Positions 8,069 to 16,138 of a DNA stretch of 64,000 bases are shown here, piece after piece. Each line of letters opens with the position of its first letter. Within the stretch, counting starts at the first letter, position 1. A model generated the notes under the pieces. It did no database searches. It was not told the DNA's origin and saw only the letters and a program-made list of their open reading frames with translations. Made by a program: the position numbers and the translations under genes. The stretch is taken from assembly GCA_963703325.1 (NCBI GenBank), contig OY969805.1, positions 1,798,001 to 1,862,000 of the forward strand, read 5' to 3'. This DNA is from Aquilonibacter sp963703325. Its GTDB lineage: Bacteria; Vulcanimicrobiota; Vulcanimicrobiia; Vulcanimicrobiales; Vulcanimicrobiaceae.

Positions 8069-8177
8069 TAATACTACCTACACAGCGACTCTAGGCGACA
8101 CGAAAAAAACTGCCCACCAGGCAGTTTTTTTATTGGTTGGTTTCAACCGTCGGTCGGGTCGATGTATCAAGGAAAAA
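8069..8177 (+). ncRNA. Structured 5' leader RNA, copy B
   Basis: Same element as at 7099. A TAATACT -10 region (8069-8075) is 6 bp before ACAGCGACTC (8082-8091), which pairs with GGGTCGATGT (8156-8165). P1 is CTGCC/GGCAG (8110-8114 with 8120-8124) with a 5-base loop and a following run of seven T. P2 is GGTTG/CAACC (8135-8139 with 8144-8148) with a GTTT loop. The C-A-A-C-C strand pairs as well as CAGCC in copy A, and P1 is 40 bases shorter here, so structure is kept while sequence and length vary. The AAGGA ribosome site follows at 8169, before ATG 8178. It controls the intact ABM-fold gene. Confidence 0.62.
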
Positions 8178-8492
8178 ATGTTCTCTCGTATAGTTACCAT
8201 GAAACTCAGACCGGGTCATATTGCCGATTTGACCAAGACCATTGACGAAAAAGTGCTCCCGCTGCTCCGCAAACAAGAAGGTTTTAAGGACGAATTGTTT
8301 TTTGCGAACAACGGCGGAGCGGAAGCGATTTCCATCAGCCTATGGGACCGCAAGGAAAGCGCCGAGTCATACAATCAGAAGGCCTACCCGCAAGTGCTCC
8401 AGTCGTTGACAACCTTGCTTGACGGCACGCCACAAGTGAAGACATTTGAAGTTATCAGCACGACCTTGCATCAGGTTGCCGCGACCGTCTGA
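8178..8492 (+). CDS. Antibiotic biosynthesis monooxygenase (ABM)-fold protein
   Basis: A 104-residue ferredoxin-like alpha/beta-barrel protein. It opens with FSRIVTMKLRPGHIADL and later has EGFKDELFF, ISISLWDRKESAESY and the closing TFEVISTT, all typical of the ABM/YgiN/HmoB superfamily. Members include monooxygenases, haem-degrading enzymes and proteins of unknown role, so no reaction is claimed. ATG 8178 follows an AAGGA site. The first codons (F-S-R) are shared with the pseudogene at 7234, so the leader duplication extends into the coding start. Confidence 0.75.
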   Translation: MFSRIVTMKLRPGHIADLTKTIDEKVLPLLRKQEGFKDELFFANNGGAEAISISLWDRKESAESYNQKAYPQVLQSLTTLLDGTPQVKTFEVISTTLHQVAATV

Positions 8493-8515
8493 GCCCGATA
8501 GACCGCGCGTTAATG

Positions 8516-8540
8516 AAGAGCGGCCATCTTGGCCGCTCTT
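8516..8540. terminator. Perfect 11-bp hairpin between ABM and DoxX genes
   Basis: AAGAGCGGCCA-TCT-TGGCCGCTCTT is a perfect inverted repeat with a 3-base loop, 23 bp after the ABM gene stop. It ends in only two or three T, so it is a terminator-like or mRNA-stabilising hairpin. Confidence 0.6.
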
Positions 8541-8556
8541 GCGCTATACTGGAGCG

Positions 8557-9036
8557 ATGAACGATATCGGGTTGTTCATTTTGCGCCTCGTTGCAGGCGG
8601 CTTCATCTTGAAGTACGGACCGCCGAAGATCCGCGACGTGAACGGAAAGTTCGCCAAGGAATTTGAAGGCCTGGGGTTTTATCCGGTCAGTACGTTCGTC
8701 ACGCGAGCCGGTCTCGCCGAAACGACCGCCGGCGCACTCATCGTGCTCGGCGCGCTCGGTCCGGTCGGACCGATGCTGCTGCTGTCGGACATGATGGTTG
8801 CGACCGTGTCTACGACGGCGCGAGCGAAACACTTTGATCCTAACGATCACGAAGACGAGCTGCTGTACGCCTCGATCGCCGTAGTCCTGGCGCTCAGCGG
8901 TCCTGGGGCGATCTCCGTCGATCCATTGCTTGGCGTTCGCCTGTTCGATCGCGACTGGCTACGGTATCTTTCGGTGCTCGGGGCGCTTGCCGGCGCGGCA
9001 TTCATGCTCTCGCAGCGAACGCCGTCATCGAGCTAG
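8557..9036 (+). CDS. DoxX family membrane protein
   Basis: A 159-residue membrane protein with four hydrophobic helices. The opening FILRLVAGGFILKYGPPKI and the following GLGFYPVSTFVTRAGLAETTAGALIVLGAL match the DoxX family (PF07681), in which a helix and a conserved Gly/Glu region precede the second TM. DoxX proteins are small membrane components linked in some organisms to redox or detoxification complexes. ATG 8557 has no ribosome site, but a TATACT -10 box ends 7 bp upstream, which fits a leaderless transcript. Confidence 0.85.
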   Translation: MNDIGLFILRLVAGGFILKYGPPKIRDVNGKFAKEFEGLGFYPVSTFVTRAGLAETTAGALIVLGALGPVGPMLLLSDMMVATVSTTARAKHFDPNDHEDELLYASIAVVLALSGPGAISVDPLLGVRLFDRDWLRYLSVLGALAGAAFMLSQRTPSSS

Positions 9037-9054
9037 ACGTCATATTCGAACCCC

Positions 9055-9582
9055 TTAGAACAGGCGCGGATCGGGTGGAGCGATTGCGCCTTCGAGTTCG
9101 AGCAACGCGCGCTTGAGCGGGAGGCCGCCACCGAAGCCGGTGAGTGTTCCATCGGCGCCGATCACGCGATGACAGGGAATGATGATAGGAATTGGGTTCG
9201 ATCCGTTCGCGCGCCCGACTGCGCGCGCTGCGTTGGGGAGGCCGAACTCGTGCGCGATCGCGCCGTACGATGTCGTCGCTCCGTACGGAATCTCGCGCAG
9301 GCGTGCCCAGACGCGCCGTTCAAACGGGGTCCCCCGCGGGTCCAACGGCAGATCGAATGTCCGCCGTCTTCCGGCAAAGTATTCACGCAACTGGGAATGG
9401 ACGGCGTCCATGCCGTCGTTTGCGGCACGCGAAGGCGCCGTGGCCGATCGGACGGCTTTGCTTCGGTTCGGCAGCCACAGTTCCACCAGCGTGCCATCGA
9501 CATCCACCGCCAGTTCGAACCGGCCAAACGGCGTCTCGAACGTGGAACGAAAGAGCCCGGTATCCCTAGCCACCTGTGGCAT
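9055..9582 (-). CDS. ogt: Methylated-DNA-[protein]-cysteine S-methyltransferase
   Basis: A 175-residue suicide DNA-repair protein that transfers the alkyl group of O6-methylguanine to its own Cys. The catalytic motif IPCHRVIG is near residue 140, preceded by the helix-turn-helix region FERRVWARLREIPYGATTSYGAIA and GRANGSNPIPII. The N-terminal half (FETPFGRFELAVDVDG) is the usual RNase-H-like domain. ATG 9582 gives the standard length; upstream in-frame codons overlap the divergent BON gene. No Ada-type methyl-phosphotriester domain is attached. Confidence 0.93.
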   Translation of the reverse strand: MPQVARDTGLFRSTFETPFGRFELAVDVDGTLVELWLPNRSKAVRSATAPSRAANDGMDAVHSQLREYFAGRRRTFDLPLDPRGTPFERRVWARLREIPYGATTSYGAIAHEFGLPNAARAVGRANGSNPIPIIIPCHRVIGADGTLTGFGGGLPLKRALLELEGAIAPPDPRLF

Positions 9583-9614
9583 ACGATCTCTTCGATTCGG
9601 GTATAAGTTGCGGG

Positions 9615-9971
9615 ATGAAGACATTAAATTGGTTGGGGACCCTCGCGCTGGCCGTCGCGTTTGTGGCGTGCACGCCGCAACAACAACAACAAACGCAGAC
9701 CAGCGCGCAGCAGGCCACGCAGGTAGCGCGTAAAGATGCGTCCGTCGCCGCAAAGGATGCGTCGGACACGGCGCTCGCGGTGCGCGTCGACGCCGCGCTC
9801 GCTGCGGAATCCGGCGTCAATGCTTTTCACGTCAAGTCCACAGCCAGCAACGGTGTTGTGACATTGACCGGAACCGCGCCCAATCCCACGATCGATCGCA
9901 CGATTCTCGACACGGTGCGCGCCGTGCCGGGCGTAAAGCGCGTCGTCAATCAAATCGTCCTACAGCGTTAG
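9615..9971 (+). CDS. BON-domain lipoprotein
   Basis: A 118-residue protein with an N-terminal signal ending in the lipobox FVAC (residues 14-17), a Gln-rich linker and one BON domain (VRVDAALAAESGVNAFHVKSTASNGVVTLTG, then VPGVKRVVNQI). BON domains bind phospholipid, and OsmY-like members protect the envelope under stress. TATAAG ends 7 bp before ATG 9615 and no ribosome site is seen, again fitting a leaderless mRNA. Divergent to the methyltransferase gene with a 32-bp spacer. Confidence 0.85.
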   Translation: MKTLNWLGTLALAVAFVACTPQQQQQTQTSAQQATQVARKDASVAAKDASDTALAVRVDAALAAESGVNAFHVKSTASNGVVTLTGTAPNPTIDRTILDTVRAVPGVKRVVNQIVLQR

Positions 9972-10250
9972 CTAATCGTAGCTGTCGCGAACGGTCTCGA
10001 GCAGCGTCTGCCCAAACTCCACGACCTCGCCGTCGCCGTCGAGAATTTCGACGTCAAACCCGGGATAGACGCTGCGAAATCGCTCTTGCTTCCAGTGCGC
10101 GACCGACCAGCTGTCGCGCGCGGCCTTTTCCCAGTTCCACGGCGGCATGCCCTCGCGGTCCGACCGGACGTTACGGCCGTCGAGCGTGAAAACGCGCACC
10201 CGAAAGCCTTCCACTCGGGCGATCTTCATCTCGAGCGTGCCGATCTTCAC
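9972..10250 (-). CDS. Small conserved protein of unknown function
   Basis: A 92-residue soluble protein, charged, with a Trp-rich middle (MPPWNWEKAARDSWSVAHWK) and an acidic end (DVEILDGDGEVVEFG). No family recognised. It lies 3 bp after the secreted Cys-rich paralogue on the same strand and its stop abuts the stop of the BON gene. The start may be 10250 or the ATG at 10229. Confidence 0.55.
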   Translation of the reverse strand: MKIGTLEMKIARVEGFRVRVFTLDGRNVRSDREGMPPWNWEKAARDSWSVAHWKQERFRSVYPGFDVEILDGDGEVVEFGQTLLETVRDSYD

Positions 10251-10253
10251 CGG

Positions 10254-10907
10254 CTAGCACTTCCGGGTAAAGCTGTAGCCGCCGCCGGTGAGGTGTTTGC
10301 CGTCGGCAGAAAGCTTCATATTGTGATTGCCGTAGTAGGTGATGATCGCGTTCGTGCCATTGAGAATCCAGCTGCCGATCACGTCTTCACTGTCGGTGAG
10401 TTCACCGTCGGGAGTGAGTTTGAGCGAAAGCTTACTATTGCTGTCGTCTTGCCACGTTCCGATGAGGTTCGCCGTGGTGCACCCGGTCGGCACCGGCGTC
10501 GGGGTTGCAAGCGCTGTCTGAACACCACCGTTGAAATTATGCGCGACGTCGGTGCAAAGCGAACTCGCGTCGTACGGGTTGTTGGGCGTTTCGACGAAGC
10601 ACGAGAACGTTACAACGTAGCCGTTTCCGTTCGCATAGCAATGGACGCTCGCGGATGCGGTCGTGTCCGGCTGTCCGACCTGGTTGAGTGGGCCGGTCGC
10701 GACCCAATCGTTGGGCGAGGTCTGGCTCGCATTTTGCAAATAGGTATCGAGCGCGGTCTTGGCTTTCGCATTGCACTCGTCGAGCGTACCGGTGGAAATC
10801 GCGTAGCGAAGGCCGGTCGACAGATCGATCGCGGCCGGGGCGAGCGCGCCGGTCACTAGCATCGCCGTCAGCAGCACGGCGGTGAATAGATGACGACCTT
10901 TTATCAC
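10254..10907 (-). CDS. Secreted Cys-rich protein with C-terminal lipocalin-like domain
   Basis: A 217-residue exported protein. The hydrophobic signal (residues 1-28) is followed by a domain with four spaced Cys (DEC, HCY, FSC, SLC) that aligns with the neighbouring protein encoded at 10904-11317, so the two arose by tandem duplication. After a Pro/Thr linker comes a roughly 70-residue beta-rich domain (LIGTWQDDSNSKLSLKLTPDGEL, ending YSFTRKC) like lipocalin-type domains. GTG 10907 overlaps the upstream stop (GTGA). No function is known. Confidence 0.65.
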   Translation of the reverse strand: MIKGRHLFTAVLLTAMLVTGALAPAAIDLSTGLRYAISTGTLDECNAKAKTALDTYLQNASQTSPNDWVATGPLNQVGQPDTTASASVHCYANGNGYVVTFSCFVETPNNPYDASSLCTDVAHNFNGGVQTALATPTPVPTGCTTANLIGTWQDDSNSKLSLKLTPDGELTDSEDVIGSWILNGTNAIITYYGNHNMKLSADGKHLTGGGYSFTRKC

Positions 10908-11317
10908 CACGCTGCACCGCCGGCTGAAGCCGTTGCCGAAGCGTTGAAGGCCGCGATCACTTTCGTGCACAGCGCGGCAGCCGTGTCCACGCTTGGCGGC
11001 ACTTGCGCGCTGCAGGTGAAGCTCACCGCGTAGCCGCTGCCTTGCGGGTGACACTCGACGACCGCGATCTCGGACGGCGTTCCATCGACGTTGTCCACCC
11101 CGAACCAGTTGCCGGAGCCCTCTCCGGCTTCGGTTGCGGTCTGCATCACGCTCGTCAATGCGTGGTGGGCCTGGTCGCTGCAGGCACTAAATGGCTTGTC
11201 CGGGACGACGCTGCGTTGACCAATCACGGTATCCAAGGTCGCACTCGCCGGAGCGCTAACCAGCAGCGCGCACAGTACGAACGCGGCGGCAATGCATGTA
11301 CTGCGAAACCACATCAT
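10904..11317 (-). CDS. Secreted Cys-rich protein, paralogue of the next gene
   Basis: A 137-residue exported protein with a cleavable signal peptide (residues 1-26, ending SAPASA) and a domain with Cys at SACS, VECH, FTCS and ALCT. These match the spacing in the gene at 10254, probably two disulfides. It lacks the lipocalin-like tail of its partner. The two overlap by GTGA and should be co-expressed. Role unknown. Confidence 0.65.
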   Translation of the reverse strand: MMWFRSTCIAAAFVLCALLVSAPASATLDTVIGQRSVVPDKPFSACSDQAHHALTSVMQTATEAGEGSGNWFGVDNVDGTPSEIAVVECHPQGSGYAVSFTCSAQVPPSVDTAAALCTKVIAAFNASATASAGGAAW

Positions 11318-11421
11318 GGTGAGTAAGAGCCTCCCTCGGGCGGTTCTCGTTGGACCTTGGAACGGTTTTCCCCCGCCTGCGGTGACCGGAATAGGCTCGC
11401 CACTTTGCGAAGTTGAGCGCC

Positions 11422-11688
11422 ATGTGCCGGAACATCAAAACACTTCACAACTTCGCGCCCCCGGCGACCGACGACGAAATTCGTGCCTCGGCCGTGCAGT
11501 TCGTGCGCAAGCTTAGCGGATTCACCCATCCCTCAAAGGCCAATGAGGCGGCGTTTGAGCGCGCCGTCGATCGCGTCGCGCAAACCGCGCACGACTTGCT
11601 CCATTCACTGGTCACGAACGCGCCGCCGCGAGATCGCGTCGAGGAAGCGCGCAAGGCGAAGGAGCGCTCGAAGCTTCGTTTTGCTTAA
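11422..11688 (+). CDS. DUF2277 family protein
   Basis: An 88-residue protein. It begins MCRNIKTLHNFAPPATDDE, the highly conserved N-terminus of DUF2277, followed by the helical body and the Arg-rich end. The family is widespread and uncharacterised. ATG 11422 is the conserved family start; an in-frame TTG at 11413 adds three residues. The last bases overlap the convergent aspartyl-protease-like gene by 4 bp. Confidence 0.85.
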   Translation: MCRNIKTLHNFAPPATDDEIRASAVQFVRKLSGFTHPSKANEAAFERAVDRVAQTAHDLLHSLVTNAPPRDRVEEARKAKERSKLRFA

Positions 11689-13211
11689 ATATTGGACTTC
11701 AAGAACAGTATGCGGTCGACGTAGTCGAAATACACTTGGTATACGGAGAGCGCGTTGCGGCCGATGACGCCGTCATAGTCCATGATGTCGAACGTCGACG
11801 TGACAGGCTCGATGAAGTCGGCCGATCGAAACATAATGCCGCCGAATGCGAAGTTGTTCAGATGTAAAACGAGCGCCGGCATCTCGCCGCCGACCGTACC
11901 GATCGCCGTCGTATCCGAGTCGCGCGGCGCGGATGGCAACTTTCGAACAAAATCGCTATAGGCGAGCAAGGTAAACGCGCCGGTGTCCACCAGGAAGTTT
12001 CCTTGCACACCCTCGACCGAGGCATTCACGCGCGGCACGCCGTCGTCGAGTTGCATCGCCAGCGCGCGCAGTCCGGGTGTATGTGCCGTGCCCGCTACGA
12101 AGGTGCTGCGCGGATAGAGCGTCAGTGTCCGGGCCTTGAAATCGATTTCAGTTATGGCGCTGGCGAGAAAATCGAAGCCCATCAATCCGACGAGGCGCGC
12201 ATTCTTATCGGTGCTTTGATCGAATGGGACGGCGCTAAAGGCGACGTCGTGCAACTGCAGTGGTCCGATGGTCATTTGCGGGATTCTCACGCTGCCGAAA
12301 TCGACGTCGCCGCCGCCGACGGTGGCGCTCGACCGTCCAAACGTCGTCAGACCGAGATCGTGCACGACGCGGGGATCGATCGTGAGCCCATCGGAGCCGC
12401 TGTCGAGAAGAAAATCATATCCGCGGCCGCCGATTTCGGCGCGAATAACGATTCCGTCGCGCGAGAACGTCGCGGGCAAGACCAGCGGCGCATCGCCGCT
12501 GAGGGTGAAGAGCGGCCGTGACTCGGGAATCTGCAGATCGACCGGCCCCGGGGGCGGACCGTAGGCGACCACCGTCTCGACGTCGTCGTTCGGCGGCCGG
12601 CCATCATAACTATGCACTCGCTGCGGGATCATCGCGCCGAACATCCTGCGATAGTCTGCGTAGTCGGTGGTGTGCTGATACCGATCGCGTTCGAAGCGAA
12701 CCTCGCGATCGAGCAGAAACGTTTGCGCGTTGTAGTAGAGATGCTCGTCGATCCCATTGGGCGGGTTGACGTCGAGCACGTACTCTTGCGGTTGCGTCTG
12801 GGTAAGTCCCAAAACAGAGACGTGATATTTCGGGTCCTCGGGATGTTGGAAAGCCAACGCATTCGGATCGCTTGCTTCACGGAATTCAGTCCGTAACGTG
12901 ACGACGCCGTTCTCGTTGCTTTGCCAATGCTGGCCCTGGTATGCGCCGTATGATGTCGAAAACCCGCCGCCCTCGCTCGTCGTGCGAAAGTCATCGCCGT
13001 CTGCGAGCGTTGTCACGGTATAGTCGACGCCGCCGAAGTGATCGGTCATCGTTTCGAGATACGCTCCAGGCGCAAGCGTACCGCCTGCATCGTGGGCTTT
13101 GTTGAGAAGCGCCGTCGCCGTAAGCGTCGTTGGCGCGTACGACTGGGCGTGTGCCGTGGCTGGATAGAGTACAAAAAAAGCCGCCGATAAGAAGAAGCAC
13201 GTAGCGCGCAT
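11685..13211 (-). CDS. Secreted retropepsin-like aspartyl protease domain protein
   Basis: A 508-residue exported protein. The signal peptide covers residues 1-23 (ending TAHA). A long beta-rich N-terminal region follows, then two aspartyl-protease lobes with the active-site motifs LLDSGSDG near residue 275 and LVDTGAFT near residue 415. Each is followed by the hydrophobic-hydrophobic-Gly (LVGLMGFDFL, DYDGVIGRNAL) flap support. Such doubled retropepsin domains occur in bacterial secreted proteins with unproven proteolytic activity. ATG 13211 gives a proper signal peptide; GTG/ATG 13238 is upstream. Confidence 0.8.
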   Translation of the reverse strand: MRATCFFLSAAFFVLYPATAHAQSYAPTTLTATALLNKAHDAGGTLAPGAYLETMTDHFGGVDYTVTTLADGDDFRTTSEGGGFSTSYGAYQGQHWQSNENGVVTLRTEFREASDPNALAFQHPEDPKYHVSVLGLTQTQPQEYVLDVNPPNGIDEHLYYNAQTFLLDREVRFERDRYQHTTDYADYRRMFGAMIPQRVHSYDGRPPNDDVETVVAYGPPPGPVDLQIPESRPLFTLSGDAPLVLPATFSRDGIVIRAEIGGRGYDFLLDSGSDGLTIDPRVVHDLGLTTFGRSSATVGGGDVDFGSVRIPQMTIGPLQLHDVAFSAVPFDQSTDKNARLVGLMGFDFLASAITEIDFKARTLTLYPRSTFVAGTAHTPGLRALAMQLDDGVPRVNASVEGVQGNFLVDTGAFTLLAYSDFVRKLPSAPRDSDTTAIGTVGGEMPALVLHLNNFAFGGIMFRSADFIEPVTSTFDIMDYDGVIGRNALSVYQVYFDYVDRILFLKSNI

Positions 13212-13282
13212 TGGGCGTCGATTCGACACGGTTCTCAAGCGACCCCCAGGCCAAACGGCCCAAAGCCGTGTATACTTGCGGC

Positions 13283-13999
13283 GTGATTATTCGGGCTTTA
13301 CTGGCTGCCGTTTCCGTATGCGCGCTGCCACATGCTGCACACTGCGTGCCTAAAAAACATCACACGACGGTCACCACGATGTACTACCAGAACGCGTCAC
13401 GCGTCGGCGGCACGGCGCTCGCGGGCTATCCGCTGCTGCGGGTGGGCTACGGCGTGACCTCAAGCCTCGAGGCGTTCTACGACGCGCCGAGCGAGCTGGC
13501 GGTTTCGGCGCACGGGCCGCACTACGAGATGACACATTCGGGCATCGGCGCAACCGCCGCGGTTGCGCAGGACGGAAACGTCGATTTCCTGTTGACCGCG
13601 CAGAGCCGTCCTCCGCTGAGCCCGCTGGCCAATCTCTACGTGCTACCTCTTTCCGACCTGCACCTCACCGCCGCGTGGTCAGAGCTGAGCGGCACCGACT
13701 TTACCGCGCAAGTCGGGACGTTGAACTTCATTGCGACCAATCGCGGCCATCGCCGCTCCTCGGTGTTCGATTCACTCACCGGGTCGACGCCCGTCGGGAA
13801 CGGCACGTGGTTCAGCGGGCAGCTAGGCATGCAGTCGAACGCGACCTACGGGTCTGCGGGCGAAACGCGCGGTATCGCGTCGCTCAGGCGTGCCGTCGGA
13901 GCCGACACCCTGTTCAACGTCGATCTCGGCACCGCGTTCAATGCCGGCGGAAACAGCAAGCCGCACTACCTCGGAGCGGGGTTCACGTTCTTGCACTAG
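13283..13999 (+). CDS. Exported protein of unknown function, beta-barrel-like
   Basis: A 238-residue protein with a signal peptide (about 20 residues) and alternating hydrophobic/polar stretches with many Gly, Ser and Thr (VGYGVTSSLEAFYD, GTWFSGQLGMQSNATYG, final HYLGAGFTFLH), as in outer-membrane barrels. No family recognised. GTG 13283 is chosen because it starts the signal peptide; TATACT ends 6 bp upstream, so the mRNA may be leaderless. Divergent from the aspartyl-protease-like gene. Confidence 0.55.
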   Translation: MIIRALLAAVSVCALPHAAHCVPKKHHTTVTTMYYQNASRVGGTALAGYPLLRVGYGVTSSLEAFYDAPSELAVSAHGPHYEMTHSGIGATAAVAQDGNVDFLLTAQSRPPLSPLANLYVLPLSDLHLTAAWSELSGTDFTAQVGTLNFIATNRGHRRSSVFDSLTGSTPVGNGTWFSGQLGMQSNATYGSAGETRGIASLRRAVGADTLFNVDLGTAFNAGGNSKPHYLGAGFTFLH

Positions 14000-14003
14000 C
14001 GAA

Positions 14004-14492
14004 GTGCTTCGCGTGCGCAAGATCAACACCAACGGCGTCCACGAAGAAGAGTATTGGTCGCCCAAGCGGACGATAGGTGGCTACGGTCGCGAGATATCGG
14101 TCGCGCTCGGGCGCAAACCCGACTCGAACGATCTGCTCGAACGGCACCCGTTCGACGTCGAGATCCAACGAATACCGGCCGGCGTGCCGTCGAACCCGTA
14201 CCACTCGCATAGCGCACAGTGGGAGTTCTACTACGTGCTCTCGGGCAGCGGCGTCGTGCGCGACGAGGACGGCCGAACGCCGGTAACGGCGGGCGACGCG
14301 TTTCTCTTCAAACCCGGCGAAGCGCATCAAATCTTTGGTGGCGACGCAGAAGAACTGATCGTGATGTGTATCGCCGACAATCCCATCGGCGAATCGTGGT
14401 ACTATCCCGATAGCAAGAAGTACGGCGTCAAGCTTCCCAAACGAGCGTTTATTCGAGCCGAACCGCTCGACTATTTCGACGGCGAAGAATGA
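14004..14492 (+). CDS. Cupin domain protein
   Basis: A 162-residue small cupin with the first metal-binding motif PYHSHSAQWEFYYVLSGSG and the second GDAFLFKPGEAHQIFG, which provide the His/Glu ligands. It probably binds a metal in a beta-barrel and may be a sugar isomerase or dioxygenase-like protein. GTG 14004 is used, 4 bp after the preceding stop; GTG 14013 is also possible. It overlaps the acyl-CoA ligase by 4 bp (ATGA), suggesting translational coupling. Confidence 0.8.
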   Translation: MLRVRKINTNGVHEEEYWSPKRTIGGYGREISVALGRKPDSNDLLERHPFDVEIQRIPAGVPSNPYHSHSAQWEFYYVLSGSGVVRDEDGRTPVTAGDAFLFKPGEAHQIFGGDAEELIVMCIADNPIGESWYYPDSKKYGVKLPKRAFIRAEPLDYFDGEE

Positions 14493-16138
14493 TCAGCTAC
14501 ACCCATGGCGCGAGCCCCGTTCCGTTGCTCGGCGAAACCATCGGCGCATTGCTCGATCGCGTTGCGGCGCAACATCCCGATCGCGACGCCGTGGTCAGCG
14601 TGCACCAGCAAGCACGCATGCCCTATGCGGAGTTTGCGCGCGCGTGCGACGAAATCGCTCGCGGACTCATGGCGCTCGGTGTCCGGCACGGCGAGCGCGT
14701 CGGCATCTGGTCGACCAACAATGTTGAGTGGACGATCGCACAATTCGCCACCGCGAAGATCGGCGCGATCCTCGTGACCATCAACCCGGCATATCGCACG
14801 GTCGAGTTGGAATATGCGCTGCGGCAAAGCGGCGTGCGCACCTTGCTTTCCCAAGCCGCGTACCGGACGAGCGACTACCTCGGGATGCTCGAAGAGGTTC
14901 GTGACCAGCTTCCCGCGCTACGCGAGATCGTGGTGATCGGCGACGGCGCGCCGCGCCGGCGCGGTGACTTGCGCTGGGACGAGCTCGCTACGATGGCGGC
15001 AGGCATTTCGGCCGAGCAACTTATGCAGCGCCAAGATGCAACGCAATTCGACGAGGCGATCAACATCCAGTACACGTCAGGCACCACCGGCTTCCCCAAG
15101 GGTGCTACGCTTTCGCATCACAATATCCTCAATAACGGTTTCTTCATCGGTGAGATCTGCCGCTATACGCCGGCCGACCGGGTCTGCATACCCGTGCCGT
15201 TTTACCATTGCTTTGGCATGGTGCTGGGGAATCTGGCGTGTGTCACCCACGGCGCAGCCATCGTGATTCCGGCGCCGACCTTCGATCCGCAGGCGTCGCT
15301 GGCGGCAGTAGCGTCGGAACGTTGCACCTCGCTCTACGGCGTCCCGACGATGTTCATCGCCGAGCTCGCGCTGCCGGACTTTGCGGACTACGATCTCTCG
15401 TCGCTGCGAACCGGGATCATGGCCGGTGCGCCGTGCCCGGTCGAGGTGATGAAACGGGTGCAGAGCGAGATGCACATGGAAGAAGTTACGATTTGCTACG
15501 GTATGACCGAAACATCGCCGGTGTCGTTTCAAACCGCCGTCGATGACCCGGTTGAAAAGCGCGTCGCCACGGTTGGACGCGTGCACCCGCACGTCGAGGT
15601 GAAAATCATCGACGACCAGGGGCGCATCGTGCCGCGCAACGTTCCCGGCGAATTGTGTACCCGCGGCTATAGCGTCATGCTCGGGTATTGGGAAGACCCG
15701 CAGAATACCGCGGCATCGATCGATGCCGCGCGCTACATGCACACCGGCGACATTGCGATCATGGATGACGAAGGCTACGTGATGATCTCCGGCCGCGTGA
15801 AAGATATGGTGATTCGCGGCGGCGAGAATATCTATCCGCGCGAAATTGAGGAGTATCTCTTTACGCACCCGGCGATTCGCGACGTGAGCGTCGTCGGTGT
15901 GCCCGACGAGCGCTACGGCGAGCAGTTATGTGCGTGGATCATCCTCCACGACAACGCGCAAATCGGTGAGGACGACGTCAAAGCGTACTGTAAAGGGAAG
16001 ATCGCGCACTTCAAAGTGCCGCAGTACGTGCGCTTCACCGAGGCGTTCCCGATGACCGTCACCGGCAAGATTCAAAAATACAAACTGAGAGACATGTTTA
16101 AGGAATCATTGGCTAAACCAGGGTTCCTTAGCCGATAA
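14489..16138 (+). CDS. Long/medium-chain fatty acyl-CoA ligase (AMP-binding)
   Basis: A 549-residue ANL-superfamily enzyme that activates a carboxylic acid as acyl-AMP and then acyl-CoA. Motif A3, YTSGTTGFPKGA, is near residue 195. The A5 region CYGMTETSP, the A7 motif YMHTGDIA, the A8 hinge GRVKDMVIRGGENIYP and the catalytic Lys in TGKIQKYKLRD near 530 are all present. Closest in pattern to FadD-like enzymes that oxidise exogenous fatty acids; substrate unproven. The end overlaps the convergent JmjC oxygenase gene by 11 bp. Confidence 0.92.
   Translation: MISYTHGASPVPLLGETIGALLDRVAAQHPDRDAVVSVHQQARMPYAEFARACDEIARGLMALGVRHGERVGIWSTNNVEWTIAQFATAKIGAILVTINPAYRTVELEYALRQSGVRTLLSQAAYRTSDYLGMLEEVRDQLPALREIVVIGDGAPRRRGDLRWDELATMAAGISAEQLMQRQDATQFDEAINIQYTSGTTGFPKGATLSHHNILNNGFFIGEICRYTPADRVCIPVPFYHCFGMVLGNLACVTHGAAIVIPAPTFDPQASLAAVASERCTSLYGVPTMFIAELALPDFADYDLSSLRTGIMAGAPCPVEVMKRVQSEMHMEEVTICYGMTETSPVSFQTAVDDPVEKRVATVGRVHPHVEVKIIDDQGRIVPRNVPGELCTRGYSVMLGYWEDPQNTAASIDAARYMHTGDIAIMDDEGYVMISGRVKDMVIRGGENIYPREIEEYLFTHPAIRDVSVVGVPDERYGEQLCAWIILHDNAQIGEDDVKAYCKGKIAHFKVPQYVRFTEAFPMTVTGKIQKYKLRDMFKESLAKPGFLSR

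Noticed and set aside
14136..14160. Second LexA-type box (GAACGG-CCGTTC dyad in the cupin gene)
   Set aside because: Spacing is longer than the LexA consensus and it lies inside a coding region.
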